This document shows positions 41,940 to 50,712 of a stretch of DNA of 64,000 nt, in pieces; position 1 is the first letter of the stretch, and each line of letters opens with the position of its first letter. Position numbers and translations under genes: made by a program. The DNA is taken from positions 1-64,000 of the forward strand of contig NZ_MKQR01000023.1 of NCBI RefSeq assembly GCF_001940455.1, written 5' to 3'. Under the pieces are notes generated by a model that did not search any database, had not been told where the DNA came from, and saw nothing but the letters and a program-made list of their open reading frames with translations. Source of the DNA: Actinokineospora bangkokensis. GTDB taxonomy: Bacteria; Actinomycetota; Actinomycetes; Mycobacteriales; Pseudonocardiaceae.

Positions 41940-43178
41940 TCAGGCCAGTTCGCGCCCGCGGGTCTCCGGCAGGCCGAACAGCGCCAGGAACGCCAGCACG
42001 TAGGCCAGCGCGGCGAACCCCATCGCCCCGCCGACGCCCCAGCTCTCCGCGAGGAACCCCACCGCGCCCGGGAACAGCGCCCCCACGCCTCGACCGAAGT
42101 TATAGGTGAACCCCGGACCCACCCCGCGCACGTGCGCCGGGTACAGCTCGGACAGGAACGCGCCGAACCCGCTGAAGATCGCCGAGTAGCAGAACCCGAG
42201 CGGGAAGCCCAGGTAGAGCACCCAGTCGCCCGCGCTGGCGGGCAGTTGCGTGTAGAGCAGGATCAGCACCGCGTCCACCACCGCGAACAGCCCGATCGAT
42301 GCCTTGCGCCCCAACCGGTCGGTGAACCACCCGCCGCACAGGTAGCCCAGGAACGCCCCGACGATGAGGAACGCGGTGTAGCCGGTGCTGCCGACGACGC
42401 TGAGCCCCCGGTCCTTCTGCAGGAACGTCGGCACCCACGTGGCCAGCGTGTAGTAGCCGCCCTGCACGCCCGTCGTCATCAGCGCCGCGAACAGCGTCGG
42501 CCGCAGCAGGTCGCCGCTGAAGATCTCCCGCAGCGACCCGCGCGGGCCGGCCTCCCGCTCGCGCACGGGCGCGTCCTCGGTGCCCCGCCGCAGGTAGAAC
42601 ACGAGCAGGGCGGGCAGCGCGCCGGTCAGGAACAGCACCCGCCAGGCCGTGCCCGGCTCGAACAGCGCGTAGACGCCCAGCTGCACCAGCACGGCCGCGC
42701 CCCACCCCACGGCCCAGGCGCTCTGCACCACCGACGCCACCCGCCCGCGGTGCCGCGCGGCGGTGTACTCGGCCACGAGCACGGCCCCGGTCGCCCACTC
42801 GCCGCCGAACCCGAGACCTTGGAGCACCCGGAACACCAGCAGCGTCTCGTAGTTCGGCGCCAGCCCGCACAGCGCGGTGAACAGGGCGAACGCCAGGACC
42901 GTGATCGCCAGGGTGCGCACCCGGCCGATCCGGTCGGCGAGGATGCCCGCGATCAGCCCGCCGAAGGCCGACGACACCAGCGTCGCCGTGCTGAACAGGC
43001 CGGTCTGCCCGGTGCTGAGCCCGAACGCCACCCCGATCGCGGGCAGCGCCAGGGGCAGCACCTGGTAGTCGTAGGAGTCGAGGCCGTAGCCCAGGAAGGC
43101 GCTGGTGAACGCCCGCCGCCCCGGTGGCGGCAGCTCCCGGTACCAGCCCATCCGCGCGCGCGTGCCGGTCGTGCCCAT
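41940..43178 (-). CDS. MFS transporter (shikimate/sialate-type metabolite:H+ symporter)
   Basis: A 412-aa, 12-helix major facilitator. GYGLDSYDYQVLPLALPAIG is the D-x-x-D helix-1 pattern of metabolite:H+ symporters, ADRIGRVRTLAI is the loop 2-3 motif A, and LGFGGEWATGAVLVAEY is helix 4-5 of that group. Two more motif-A-like loops lie at DRLGRKASIGL. Substrate probably an organic acid or sugar acid. ATG 43178 with GAGGGGG upstream. An 11-bp palindrome lies between the probable -35 and -10 elements. Confidence 0.92.
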   Translation of the reverse strand: MGTTGTRARMGWYRELPPPGRRAFTSAFLGYGLDSYDYQVLPLALPAIGVAFGLSTGQTGLFSTATLVSSAFGGLIAGILADRIGRVRTLAITVLAFALFTALCGLAPNYETLLVFRVLQGLGFGGEWATGAVLVAEYTAARHRGRVASVVQSAWAVGWGAAVLVQLGVYALFEPGTAWRVLFLTGALPALLVFYLRRGTEDAPVREREAGPRGSLREIFSGDLLRPTLFAALMTTGVQGGYYTLATWVPTFLQKDRGLSVVGSTGYTAFLIVGAFLGYLCGGWFTDRLGRKASIGLFAVVDAVLILLYTQLPASAGDWVLYLGFPLGFCYSAIFSGFGAFLSELYPAHVRGVGPGFTYNFGRGVGALFPGAVGFLAESWGVGGAMGFAALAYVLAFLALFGLPETRGRELA

Positions 43179-43230
43179 CGGACCCCCTCGGTGCCAGTGG
43201 TGTGCCGCACGTCCCGGTCAGTCTGTAGGA

Positions 43231-43241
43231 TTGTTCAACAA
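43231..43241. promoter_or_regulatory. GntR-type operator candidate TTGTTCAACAA
   Basis: A perfect palindrome fitting TNGTNNNACNA, the FadR-subfamily GntR site. On the minus strand it sits between TTGTGG (-35) and TACAGA (-10), spaced 16 bp, of the MFS promoter, and 106 bp before the divergent TSUP gene. Confidence 0.55.
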
Positions 43242-43334
43242 GTCCACAACCCTGCGGTGTGCGGTTCGCCCGGAAAGCGGCAGAGCGGGTGAGATCCCCA
43301 CCTCCCGCGCCGGGCCCGCGCGCCCCGCCGGACT

Positions 43335-43340
43335 TAGGGT
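43335..43340 (+). promoter_or_regulatory. TAGGGT -10 hexamer, leaderless start
   Basis: TAGGGT ends 6 nt before GTG 43347, with no ribosome site. Confidence 0.5.
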
Positions 43341-43346
43341 GCGTCC

Positions 43347-44114
43347 GTGTCGACGCTGACCTTGTGGGAGTCCTTGGCCGTCCTCGCGGCGGGCATCTTC
43401 GCCGGTGGCATCAACGTGGTGGTCGGCTCGGGCACGCTCGTCACGTTCCCGGTGCTGCTCGCCGTGGGCTACCCGCCGATCGTGGCCAACGTGTCCAACA
43501 CCCTCGGCCTCGTCCCCGGCTCCATCACCGGCGCCATCGGCTACCGCACCGAGCTGGCGGGCCAGCGCCCGCGCCTGCTGCGGCTGGGCCTGGCCTCGCT
43601 GCTCGGCGGCGTCCTCGGCGCCGTCCTGCTGCTCACGCTGCCCGCCGAGGCGTTCGAGGGCATCGTCCCGGTGCTGATCGTGGTGGCCCTGGTGCTGGTC
43701 GTCCTGCAACCCCGGCTGTCGCGGGCGCTGGCCGCCCGCCGCACCGACGACGCCAAGCCGCACGGCGGCGCCCTGGTGTGGGTCGGGGTGTTCCTCACCG
43801 GCGTCTACGGCGGCTACTTCGGCGCCGCGCAGGGCATCATCCTGCTCGGGCTGATGGGCATCCTGCTCGCCGAGCCCCTCCAGCGGCTCAACGCGGTGAA
43901 GAACGTGCTCGCGGCGCTGGTCAACGCCGTGTCCGGGGTGATCTTCATCCTGGTCGCGGACGTCGCCTGGCTGCCCGTGGTGCTCATCGCCGTCGGCTCG
44001 ACCCTCGGCGGCTTCCTCGGCGCCAAGGTCGGCCGCAAGCTCTCCCCGGCGATCCTGCGCGGCGTGATCGTCGTGGTCGGCCTGGCGGCCATCGCCAAGA
44101 TCGTCCTGGGTTAG
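43347..44114 (+). CDS. TauE/SafE (TSUP) family anion exporter
   Basis: A 255-aa, eight-helix membrane protein of the TSUP family, whose members export sulfite, sulfoacetate and related anions. The duplicated signature is seen as GGINVVVGSGTLVTFPVLL in the first half and GGYFGAAQGIILLGLMG in the second. Its TAG and the TAA of the convergent hisC-like gene share the bases TTAG, so the two coding regions overlap by 4 bp tail to tail. Confidence 0.93.
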   Translation: MSTLTLWESLAVLAAGIFAGGINVVVGSGTLVTFPVLLAVGYPPIVANVSNTLGLVPGSITGAIGYRTELAGQRPRLLRLGLASLLGGVLGAVLLLTLPAEAFEGIVPVLIVVALVLVVLQPRLSRALAARRTDDAKPHGGALVWVGVFLTGVYGGYFGAAQGIILLGLMGILLAEPLQRLNAVKNVLAALVNAVSGVIFILVADVAWLPVVLIAVGSTLGGFLGAKVGRKLSPAILRGVIVVVGLAAIAKIVLG

Positions 44115-45178
44115 CTCGGGAAGTCCGCTGCGGCGGCGAGGAACTGGTCGTTCTCCGCGGCAGTGCCGATCGTCACGCGCGCGCCATCACCCGCGAACGC
44201 CCGCACGACCACCTTGTGCGCCATGCAGTGCTCGTTGAACTCCGCGGTGCGCTCGCCCAGCGGCAGCCAGACGAAGTTGGCCTGCGAGGGCGGCACGTCG
44301 AACCCCATGCCCAGCAGCGCCTCGCGGACCCGGGTGCGCTCGGCCACGATCTCCCGGCACCGCTCCAGCAGCTCGTCCTGCGCCCGCAGCGAGGCCACCG
44401 CCGCCGCCTGCGCCACCGCGTTCACCCCGAACGGCACGAACACCTTGCGCACCACCTCGGTGACCTCCTCCGAGGCCACCAGGTAGCCCACCCGCAGCCC
44501 CGCCAGGCCGTAGGCCTTGGAGAAGGTGCGCAGCACGGCCACGTTGTCCCGGCCGTGCGCCCAGGACGCCTTGGCGTACTCCACGCCGTCGGGGATGGCC
44601 GGGTCGTCGACGAACTCCCGGTACGCCTCGTCGATCACCACGAGCACGTCCGAGGGCACCGCCGAGACGACCCGGTCCAGCTGCTCGGCGGTCAGCGCCG
44701 TGCCGGTGGGGTTGTTCGGCGTGCAGACGAAGACCAACCGGGTCCGCGGGGTCACCGCGGCCACGATCGCCTCGACGTCCAGCTCGTGCCCGGCGGTCAG
44801 CGGCACGCGCACCTGCTGGGCCCCGACGACCTGGGTGATGATCGGGTACGCCTCGAACGAGCGCCACGGGAACACCACCACGTCGGACTCGCCGCAGGTG
44901 GCCTGCACCAGCTGCTGGCACAGGGTCACCGACCCGCAGCCCACCGACACCTGCGACTCGCGCACGCCCAGCCGCGCCGCCAGCTCGGCCACCACGGCCG
45001 TCGCCCCGCTGTCGGGGTAGCGGTTGACCTGCCCCGCCGCCTCCGCGATCGCCGCCACCACGCTGGGCAGCGGCCCGAGCGAGACCTCGTTGCTGGCCAG
45101 CTTCACCGCCCCGGGGACGGTGCGGCCGGGCACGTAGCCGGGCAGCGCGGCCAGGTCGGCGCGGGTGCGGACGCTCAT
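44111..45178 (-). CDS. Histidinol-phosphate/aromatic aminotransferase (HisC2-like)
   Basis: A 355-aa class I/II PLP aminotransferase. KLASNEVSLGP and NRYPDSGATAVV are the N-terminal substrate-binding blocks, NNPTGTALT binds PLP, VIDEAYREFV carries the Asp, and TFSKAYGLAGLRVGY the Schiff-base lysine. It matches M. tuberculosis HisC2 (Rv3772), which maps near the arabinogalactan genes. No his operon is adjacent, so an aromatic amino acid role is as likely as histidine synthesis. ATG 45178 with GAGGAG upstream. Confidence 0.94.
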   Translation of the reverse strand: MSVRTRADLAALPGYVPGRTVPGAVKLASNEVSLGPLPSVVAAIAEAAGQVNRYPDSGATAVVAELAARLGVRESQVSVGCGSVTLCQQLVQATCGESDVVVFPWRSFEAYPIITQVVGAQQVRVPLTAGHELDVEAIVAAVTPRTRLVFVCTPNNPTGTALTAEQLDRVVSAVPSDVLVVIDEAYREFVDDPAIPDGVEYAKASWAHGRDNVAVLRTFSKAYGLAGLRVGYLVASEEVTEVVRKVFVPFGVNAVAQAAAVASLRAQDELLERCREIVAERTRVREALLGMGFDVPPSQANFVWLPLGERTAEFNEHCMAHKVVVRAFAGDGARVTIGTAAENDQFLAAAADFPS

Positions 45179-45359
45179 CGTGGCTCCTCGTGGGGTCCTG
45201 GGACGACGGCGCCCACGCTAGCCGAGCCGGGGCCGGGAGTTGTCCGCCAGGAGCGGTCCGCGCGCACCCGGCGCGCGCGCACCCGCGGTCGAGCTGGTGC
45301 TCCCGGGTGAGCGGGCGATCACGTTGACTGGTGTTCACCCCGCCGTGGTTGGGTTGCTC

Positions 45360-46007
45360 ATGGTCCAGACCCGCACAGAGGATGTCCCCACCGCCGCCGC
45401 CACCGTCCGCCTGACCTGCGCGGAGCCCGACGGCGTCGTGCGCGGCGGCCTCGTGGTGCTGCCCGAGGCGCGCGGCGTCACCGAGGCCGTGCGCGGCGTG
45501 GTGGCGGGGTTGGCCGCGGAGGGCTGGCTGGTCGCGGTGCCGCACCTGCACCACGGCGAGCACCACGAGGTGGACGACCCCGACCTCGACGCCCTCTCCG
45601 GCCCCGCCGTCCTGACCGCGCACGACGCCGCCGCCGGGTGGCTCGCCGGGCACGGGGTGACCCCCGACCGCACCGGCGTCATCGGCTTCGAGCTCGGCGG
45701 CGCCGCGGCCGTCCTGGTCGCCACCGCCCGCGACCTCGGCGCCGCGGTCACCGTGGCGGGCGGCGGCATCCTCGAACCGCTGGCCCCCAGCCTCCCCGCG
45801 CTGGTGGAGGTCGCGGGCGAGCTGCGCTGCCCGTGGCTGGGCCTCTACCGCGAGGAGGGCGACGACATCACCCCCGAGCAGGTCGAGAAGCTGCGCGACG
45901 CGGCCAGCACCGCCCAGACCGCCACCGACGTCGTCCGGTTCCGCTTCGACTCCACCTACGAGGCCTGGCAGCGGGCGTTGAACTGGTTCGACGCGCACCT
46001 GCGCTGA
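45360..46007 (+). CDS. Dienelactone-hydrolase-like protein lacking the catalytic Cys
   Basis: A 215-aa alpha/beta-hydrolase of the DLH group. GGLVVLPEARGVTEAVRGV is the oxyanion/Glu block and VIGFELGGAAA (107-117) the nucleophile elbow. In active DLH this reads G-x-C-x-G-G; here Glu111 replaces the Cys. The C-terminal His is not obvious either. It may be inactive or use another mechanism. ATG 45360 is preferred; the frame is open to 45240. Followed 21 bp later by espG. Confidence 0.8.
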   Translation: MVQTRTEDVPTAAATVRLTCAEPDGVVRGGLVVLPEARGVTEAVRGVVAGLAAEGWLVAVPHLHHGEHHEVDDPDLDALSGPAVLTAHDAAAGWLAGHGVTPDRTGVIGFELGGAAAVLVATARDLGAAVTVAGGGILEPLAPSLPALVEVAGELRCPWLGLYREEGDDITPEQVEKLRDAASTAQTATDVVRFRFDSTYEAWQRALNWFDAHLR

Positions 46008-46028
46008 GCACCGACATACTTGCGACCC

Positions 46029-46793
46029 ATGGTCGCCACCTTGAGCGAGGTCGAGTTCGACCTCACCTGGGAGGCGCTCGGCCTGGCCGAGCGCCCCTAC
46101 CCGCTCGACGTCCCCAGCTTCGGGCACACCACCGACGAGCGCGCCCGGCTGCGCGCCGAGGTCGCCGCCGCGCTCACCGCCCGCGGCCTGCGCACCGGCG
46201 AGGACCTCGACCGCGACCTCGAGGACCAGCTCCTGCTGCTGGCCAGGCCCGACTACAGCCTGGACTGCCTGCTCTCGGTCGGCGCCGACCTCAAGGTCGT
46301 CGGGGCGGGCGCGGGCAGCCGCACGGCCCTGGCCGTGCAGCACGGCGGGCAGATCAGGGTCGGCGCCGCGGGCCGCGGCGGGGTGGCCGCCGAGGTCGCG
46401 GGCATGCTCGTCGACCTGCCCGCCGGCCCCGGCAACCCGGTGACCCTGCGCAAGGCCGACTTCACCGCCGCCGTCGAGGCCTACGCCGCCACCGGCTTCG
46501 GCGGCCTGGAGCACGCGCTCAACCGGGCGGGGGTCTCCGGCCGGGACATGCGCACCGTCACCACCCTCGTGCAGAGCCCGCGCAGCGGCGGCGGGCAGGC
46601 CGCGGCCAACGCCGTCGACCGGGTCGGGCGGCGCACCAGGACACCGGTGCTCAACTGGTTCGACGCCGAACCCGGCCGCTACGCCGTGCAGGCGCAGGTC
46701 CACGGCGGCGAGGAGTGGCTGGCCATCGCCCCGGTCGACACCGCGGTGCTCGCCGGTCGCCTCCAGCAGCTCGTCGACGGGGTCCGCCGCTGA
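46029..46793 (+). CDS. espG: ESX secretion-associated protein EspG
   Basis: A 254-aa cytosolic protein of the EspG family, the chaperone that binds PE/PPE-type substrates before ESX export. VEFDLTWEALGLAERPYPLD is the typical N-terminus, LDCLLSVGADLKVVGA the first sheet, and the C-terminal RTPVLNWFDAEPGRYAV closes the fold. CATACT ends 8 nt before ATG 46029 and could be a leaderless -10. No ESX core gene (EccC, EccD, MycP) is adjacent; putative substrates lie 3-7 kb downstream. Confidence 0.85.
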   Translation: MVATLSEVEFDLTWEALGLAERPYPLDVPSFGHTTDERARLRAEVAAALTARGLRTGEDLDRDLEDQLLLLARPDYSLDCLLSVGADLKVVGAGAGSRTALAVQHGGQIRVGAAGRGGVAAEVAGMLVDLPAGPGNPVTLRKADFTAAVEAYAATGFGGLEHALNRAGVSGRDMRTVTTLVQSPRSGGGQAAANAVDRVGRRTRTPVLNWFDAEPGRYAVQAQVHGGEEWLAIAPVDTAVLAGRLQQLVDGVRR

Positions 46794-46841
46794 TCACCCC
46801 GGCTCCCGCGCCGCCGCCCGCGCGGTAGCACACTGGAGCGC

Positions 46842-48578
46842 GTGACCAGAGCCGCCACCGAACGCGACGCCGCCCGCCGCTGGCTCCCCTCCGGCGAGAC
46901 CACCGTCAAGCTCCTCACCTGGTCGACGCGGGTCGTCGCCCTGCTGGCCGTGCTGTCGGTGCTGCTGCCCGGCTCGCGCCGCCCCCAGCTGCGCGAGGCC
47001 CTGGGCGCCTGGCTCAACCTGCCCGAGCAGGCCACCGTCGCCGCGGGCGCGGTCGTGCTGACCAGCGGGGTGATGCTGTGGCTGCTGGCCAACGCGCTGC
47101 GCCGCCGCAAGCGCCGCGCCTGGCAGGTGGCGGTGGTGGTGACGGCCCTGATCACCGTCGCGCACGCGGTGGCGTGGCGGCACGGCATCGGCTCCGGGGT
47201 CACCGCGCTGGTGCTGTGCGGGGCGCTGATCGCCACCCGCAAGCACTTCACCGCCGCCCCCGACCCCGTCTACGGCAAGTGGCGTGCGCTGCGGGTGGCC
47301 CTGCAGCTGCTCGGGGCGGGCTTCGCCGCCGTGTTCGTGCTCCTGGTGGGCACGCCCCGGCGGCTGTCCGGCGACCCGTCGTTCCTCGACGCGGTGAGCC
47401 AGTCCCTGCTGGCCCTCATCGGCGTCAGCGGCCCGGTGCACCCGGTGGCCTGGCTCGACGACCTCACCGCCGCCATCGGCCTGGTCTTCGGCGTCGGCGC
47501 GGCCCTGCTCGGCGGCTACTACCTGCTGCGCTCCGCCGAGCCCAAGCCCGGCCTGGCCGCCGACGACGAGGACGCCCTGCGCGCCCTGCTGGCCACCCGC
47601 GGCCGCGACGACTCCCTGGGCTACTTCGCCCTGCGCCGGGACAAGGCGGTGGTGCTCTCCCCGACCGGCAAGGCCGCGGTGTCGTTCCGGGTGCTGGCGG
47701 GCGTCGCCCTGGCCTCCGGCGACCCCCTGGGCGACCTGGAGGCGTGGCCGGGGGCGATCGAGCGGTTCCTGGCCGAGTGCCGCGCCAACGCCTGGGTCCC
47801 GGCCGTCATCGGCTGCTCCGAGCGCGGCGCCACCGTCTGGGTCCGCTACGGCCTCGACGCCATCGAGCTCGGCGACGAGGCCGTCGTCGACGCCACCGCC
47901 TTCAGCCTCGACGGCCGGGCCATGCGCGGGGTCCGCCAAGCCGTCGCCAAGCTGCGCCGCGCGGGCTACGGCGTCACCGTCCGCCGCTGCTCCGACATCC
48001 CCGACGACGAGCGCGCCGACCTGGCCGACCTCGCCGAGCGCTGGCGCGGCACCGAGACCGAGCGCGGCTTCTCCATGGCCCTCTCCCGCGCCTGCGACCC
48101 CGCCGACCCCGACTGCGTCATCGTCACCGCCACCCGCGGCACCGAGGTCACCGGCCTGCTCCAGTTCGTCCCCTGGGGCCCCGACGGCCTCTCCCTCGAC
48201 CTCATGCGCCGTGACCGCGCCACCGGCGACAACGGCCTCAACGAGCTCATGATCACCGACCTGCTCGCCGCCTGCCCCACCCTCGGCATCACCCGCGTCT
48301 CGCTCAACTTCGCCGTCTTCCGCGCCGCCCTCGAACGCGGCGGCCGCATCGGCGCGGGCCCGGTCGCCCGCCTCTGGGCCCGCGCCCTCAAGCTCGGCTC
48401 CCGCTGGTGGCAGATCGAGACCCTCTACAAGTTCAACGCCAAGTTCGCCCCCACCTGGCTCCCCCGCTACCTCGTCTTCCCCGCCGTCCGCGACCTGCCC
48501 CGCGTCGCGCTCGCCGCCATGGAGGCCGAGGGCTTCGGAGGCCGCCCACCTGCGCTTCTGCGCGTCCTCAACCGCTAA
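46842..48578 (+). CDS. DUF2156/MprF-like membrane aminoacyl-lipid synthase
   Basis: A 578-aa protein. The first about 230 residues contain five or six helices (LLTWSTRVVALLAVLSVLL onward). About 265-560 is a phosphatidylglycerol lysyltransferase-type GNAT-fold domain (DUF2156), with LGYFALRRDKAVVLSPTG, LASGDPLGD and SLDLMRRDRATGDNGLNELMI. It resembles the N-terminal part of mycobacterial LysX but has no lysyl-tRNA synthetase domain. Expected to aminoacylate membrane lipid and lower surface charge. GTG 46842. Confidence 0.87.
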   Translation: MTRAATERDAARRWLPSGETTVKLLTWSTRVVALLAVLSVLLPGSRRPQLREALGAWLNLPEQATVAAGAVVLTSGVMLWLLANALRRRKRRAWQVAVVVTALITVAHAVAWRHGIGSGVTALVLCGALIATRKHFTAAPDPVYGKWRALRVALQLLGAGFAAVFVLLVGTPRRLSGDPSFLDAVSQSLLALIGVSGPVHPVAWLDDLTAAIGLVFGVGAALLGGYYLLRSAEPKPGLAADDEDALRALLATRGRDDSLGYFALRRDKAVVLSPTGKAAVSFRVLAGVALASGDPLGDLEAWPGAIERFLAECRANAWVPAVIGCSERGATVWVRYGLDAIELGDEAVVDATAFSLDGRAMRGVRQAVAKLRRAGYGVTVRRCSDIPDDERADLADLAERWRGTETERGFSMALSRACDPADPDCVIVTATRGTEVTGLLQFVPWGPDGLSLDLMRRDRATGDNGLNELMITDLLAACPTLGITRVSLNFAVFRAALERGGRIGAGPVARLWARALKLGSRWWQIETLYKFNAKFAPTWLPRYLVFPAVRDLPRVALAAMEAEGFGGRPPALLRVLNR

Positions 48579-48646
48579 GAGGGGGGTGTTGCGCACCCCG
48601 CTGGAGCACCTGTGTAGTCTCTTCTCTCGAGCGGCCTGGGGCCCCG

Positions 48647-48736
48647 GGAGGCTTCGCCTAGTCTGGTCTATGGCGCCGCACTGCTAATGCGGTTGGGGTT
48701 AACAGCCCCTCCCGGGTTCAAATCCCGGAGCCTCCG
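48647..48736 (+). tRNA. tRNA-Ser (anticodon GCU)
   Basis: GGAGGCT pairs with AGCCTCC, discriminator G. Anticodon loop CTGCTAA with GCT at 48683-48685. Long class-II variable arm (GGGGTTAACAGCCCC) and GGTTCAAAT T-loop. CCA is not encoded. Confidence 0.95.
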
Positions 48737-48778
48737 CTGGACGCCCGGGAGACCGGGCAGCCAACGACAACTGAACAC

Positions 48779-48854
48779 GCACCCGTAGCTCAACGGATAG
48801 AGCATCTGACTACGGATCAGAAGGTTAGGGGTTCGAATCCCTTCGGGTGCACCA
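48779..48854 (+). tRNA. tRNA-Arg (anticodon ACG)
   Basis: GCACCCG pairs with CGGGTGC, discriminator A, CCA encoded. Anticodon stem TCTGA/TCAGA with ACG at 48812-48814. Co-oriented with the tRNA-Ser 42 bp upstream and probably co-transcribed. Confidence 0.96.
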
Positions 48855-48858
48855 CAGG

Positions 48859-48897
48859 AGTCAGCCGCTTGACCTCAGGTCAAGCGGCTGACTTTTT
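48859..48897 (+). terminator. Rho-independent terminator after tRNA-Arg
   Basis: AGTCAGCCGCTTGACCT and its perfect complement, then TTTTT. It is the only textbook terminator with a U-tract in the window. Confidence 0.95.
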
Positions 48898-48940
48898 GTC
48901 CGACCAGGATGTGGCTCGCGCTTTCGCTGTGACCCCCGCC

Positions 48941-48979
48941 AACCGCTCCTCCTCCGACGTGCTGGGAGGAGGAGCGGTT
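48941..48979 (-). terminator. 15-bp hairpin after the T7SS lipoprotein gene
   Basis: AACCGCTCCTCCTCC pairs with its complement around a 9-nt loop, 4 bp past the minus-strand stop. Confidence 0.82.
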
Positions 48980-48982
48980 CGG

Positions 48983-49438
48983 TCATTGGCCGGTGGCGAC
49001 CAGGACGAGCTTGTCGGTGCCCTTGGCGAGGTAGGCGTGGACGAACCAGCCCTGGCCGGTGAAGGTGGAGTTGAGGGCGTCACTGGTCAGGTAAGGGCCT
49101 TCGGGGACGTCGTCGCGCAGGCCGTCGACGACGGGGGGTTGGTCGGTGGTTTCGCGGGTTCCGGGGGTGACCTCGGAGACCTTCGCGGGGGGGAGGGTGA
49201 CGACGGCGTCGATCCAGTAGGTCGACGGGCCGGGGACGCGGTCGTCGCCGAGGGTGCCGGACATCCACTGGGCGGACCGGGCGTCGGCGAGGCCGGGGAA
49301 GCGCTTGGTGAGGGGGGCGAGGTCGGTGCGCAGTTCGCCGGTGCCGGACTTGGTCGGCATGCGGGGTCCTCTCTCCGGCGGGGTGGTGCCGCAGGCGGTC
49401 AGCAGGAGGGCGAGCAGGAGGGGGACCGTGCGGGTCAC
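48983..49438 (-). CDS. Putative lipoprotein, last gene of a type VII substrate operon
   Basis: A 151-aa lipoprotein: VTRTVPLLLALLLTACGT gives a short signal and lipobox LTAC. The mature part is acidic/neutral with WMSGTLGDDRVPGPSTYWIDAVVTLP and STFTGQGWFVHAYLAKGTDK; no named domain. GTG 49438 overlaps the preceding stop (GTGA), so it is co-translated with the toxin-like gene. A lipoprotein directly after a secreted toxin-like protein could be its immunity or surface partner; this is inference. Confidence 0.82.
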   Translation of the reverse strand: MTRTVPLLLALLLTACGTTPPERGPRMPTKSGTGELRTDLAPLTKRFPGLADARSAQWMSGTLGDDRVPGPSTYWIDAVVTLPPAKVSEVTPGTRETTDQPPVVDGLRDDVPEGPYLTSDALNSTFTGQGWFVHAYLAKGTDKLVLVATGQ

Positions 49439-50712
49439 CTGGCGCGGTTCCTCTCGGGTTCCCTGGGGTTGTCCGGGGTCGGGCCGCGGTCGCGCTCGGT
49501 GCCGCGGACCTCGCGGTCGGACGGGGTGGGGTCGTCGGACAGGCCCGCGGGCGGGTTGCCCAGCTCCCAGGTGATCGTCTTGGTGATGGTGCCGTGGGTG
49601 TCGAAGGGCTTGGCCCAGCCGACCTCGGTGAACCGGCCGTTGGCGTCGTCCGGCGCGCCCGTGGCGATGTCGGCCTGGCCGCGGTTGAAGTTGTACCGGT
49701 CCTCGGCCTCCACCGTCACCTCCATGGTGACCCGGTTGCCCTCGACCCGGACGTCGCCGTGGCTCCACAGCTGGTGGCCGCCGATGGCCTTCTGCCAGTT
49801 CTCCGTCTGCGGCTGGTGGGAGATCGGGTGCGCGCCGCCGGTCATCGAGAAGTCGCGCTGCCCGCCCGCGATCAGCTCCTCCGCGGCGCGGGCCGCGCGG
49901 GCGACCTCGGTGTCGACGCTGGCGCGGATGCCGGAGTCCTCGCGGTAGGCCTTGGCGTAGTCGAGCTCCATGGGCGTGCCGGTGTTGGACCAGTAGTGCT
50001 CGTAGGTGGCCGTGCCGTCCGGCAGGTACCCGAGCAGCTGGGCGCCGCGCAGCTGGGCGAGCCACTTCGCCTTCGCCACGTGGTCGGCGAGCGTCGGGTC
50101 CTCGGTGTCGTAGGCGAAGTCCTCGTCGTAGGTGATCTCGGGCTTCTGCGGCTTGCCGGTGTGGTACTCGCCGTCCGCGGTGTAGGCGGTGTCCGCCTCG
50201 GCCAGGGTGGTGGCGCCGTTGTCGCTGACCTTGCCCCCGGCCGCCGCCGCGAGGGCCTCGGCCAGCGCGGTGTCGATCTCCCCAGCGGTCGTCATGGCCT
50301 TGGTGACACCGTCCGCCAGCGCCCGCCCCAGTGCCGCGCGGGCGGCGGGGTCACCGCTGTCGGGGGCCTGGTCGTGCACCGAGCCGTCGGCGCCGATGCT
50401 GAACCGGTTGGCCTGCGCCACGCCCTCCAGGTCGTCGATGCCCCGGCGCAGCTCCTGCACGGCGTCAGCTGCCTGCTCCAGCGCGCGCTGCACGTGCGCG
50501 GCCTCGGCGACCACGTGCTCCGCGCGGTCGCGCAGCGTGCCGAGGGTGTCACGCGCGCCCGCGGCGTTCTCCCCGTGCCAGGCCAACGGCCCGAACGACA
50601 TGTCCAGCTCGTCCTGCAAGCCCAGGACCCGGTCCTTGCGCCCCCGCACGGCCTGGGCGACGTCCTCCAGCCCGTCGGCGTCCCACGTCCTGATCTCGGC
50701 GTAGCTGCTCAC
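49435..50712 (-). CDS. Large WXG-like protein with conserved C-terminal domain, putative T7SS-exported effector
   Basis: A 425-aa soluble protein. Residues 1-110 form a helical hairpin with FGPLAWHGENAAGARDTLGT, an extended WXG100/LXG-type module. A helical and Gly/Ala-rich middle follows. The C-terminal about 170 residues contain GGHQLWSHGDVRVEGNRV and EAEDRYNFNRGQADIATG, a block I recall from other actinobacterial WXG proteins, then a charged Arg/Pro tail. GTG 50712 overlaps the upstream stop (GTGA). No nuclease or deaminase motif is visible, so toxin activity is only suggested by architecture. Confidence 0.8.
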   Translation of the reverse strand: MSSYAEIRTWDADGLEDVAQAVRGRKDRVLGLQDELDMSFGPLAWHGENAAGARDTLGTLRDRAEHVVAEAAHVQRALEQAADAVQELRRGIDDLEGVAQANRFSIGADGSVHDQAPDSGDPAARAALGRALADGVTKAMTTAGEIDTALAEALAAAAGGKVSDNGATTLAEADTAYTADGEYHTGKPQKPEITYDEDFAYDTEDPTLADHVAKAKWLAQLRGAQLLGYLPDGTATYEHYWSNTGTPMELDYAKAYREDSGIRASVDTEVARAARAAEELIAGGQRDFSMTGGAHPISHQPQTENWQKAIGGHQLWSHGDVRVEGNRVTMEVTVEAEDRYNFNRGQADIATGAPDDANGRFTEVGWAKPFDTHGTITKTITWELGNPPAGLSDDPTPSDREVRGTERDRGPTPDNPREPERNRAR

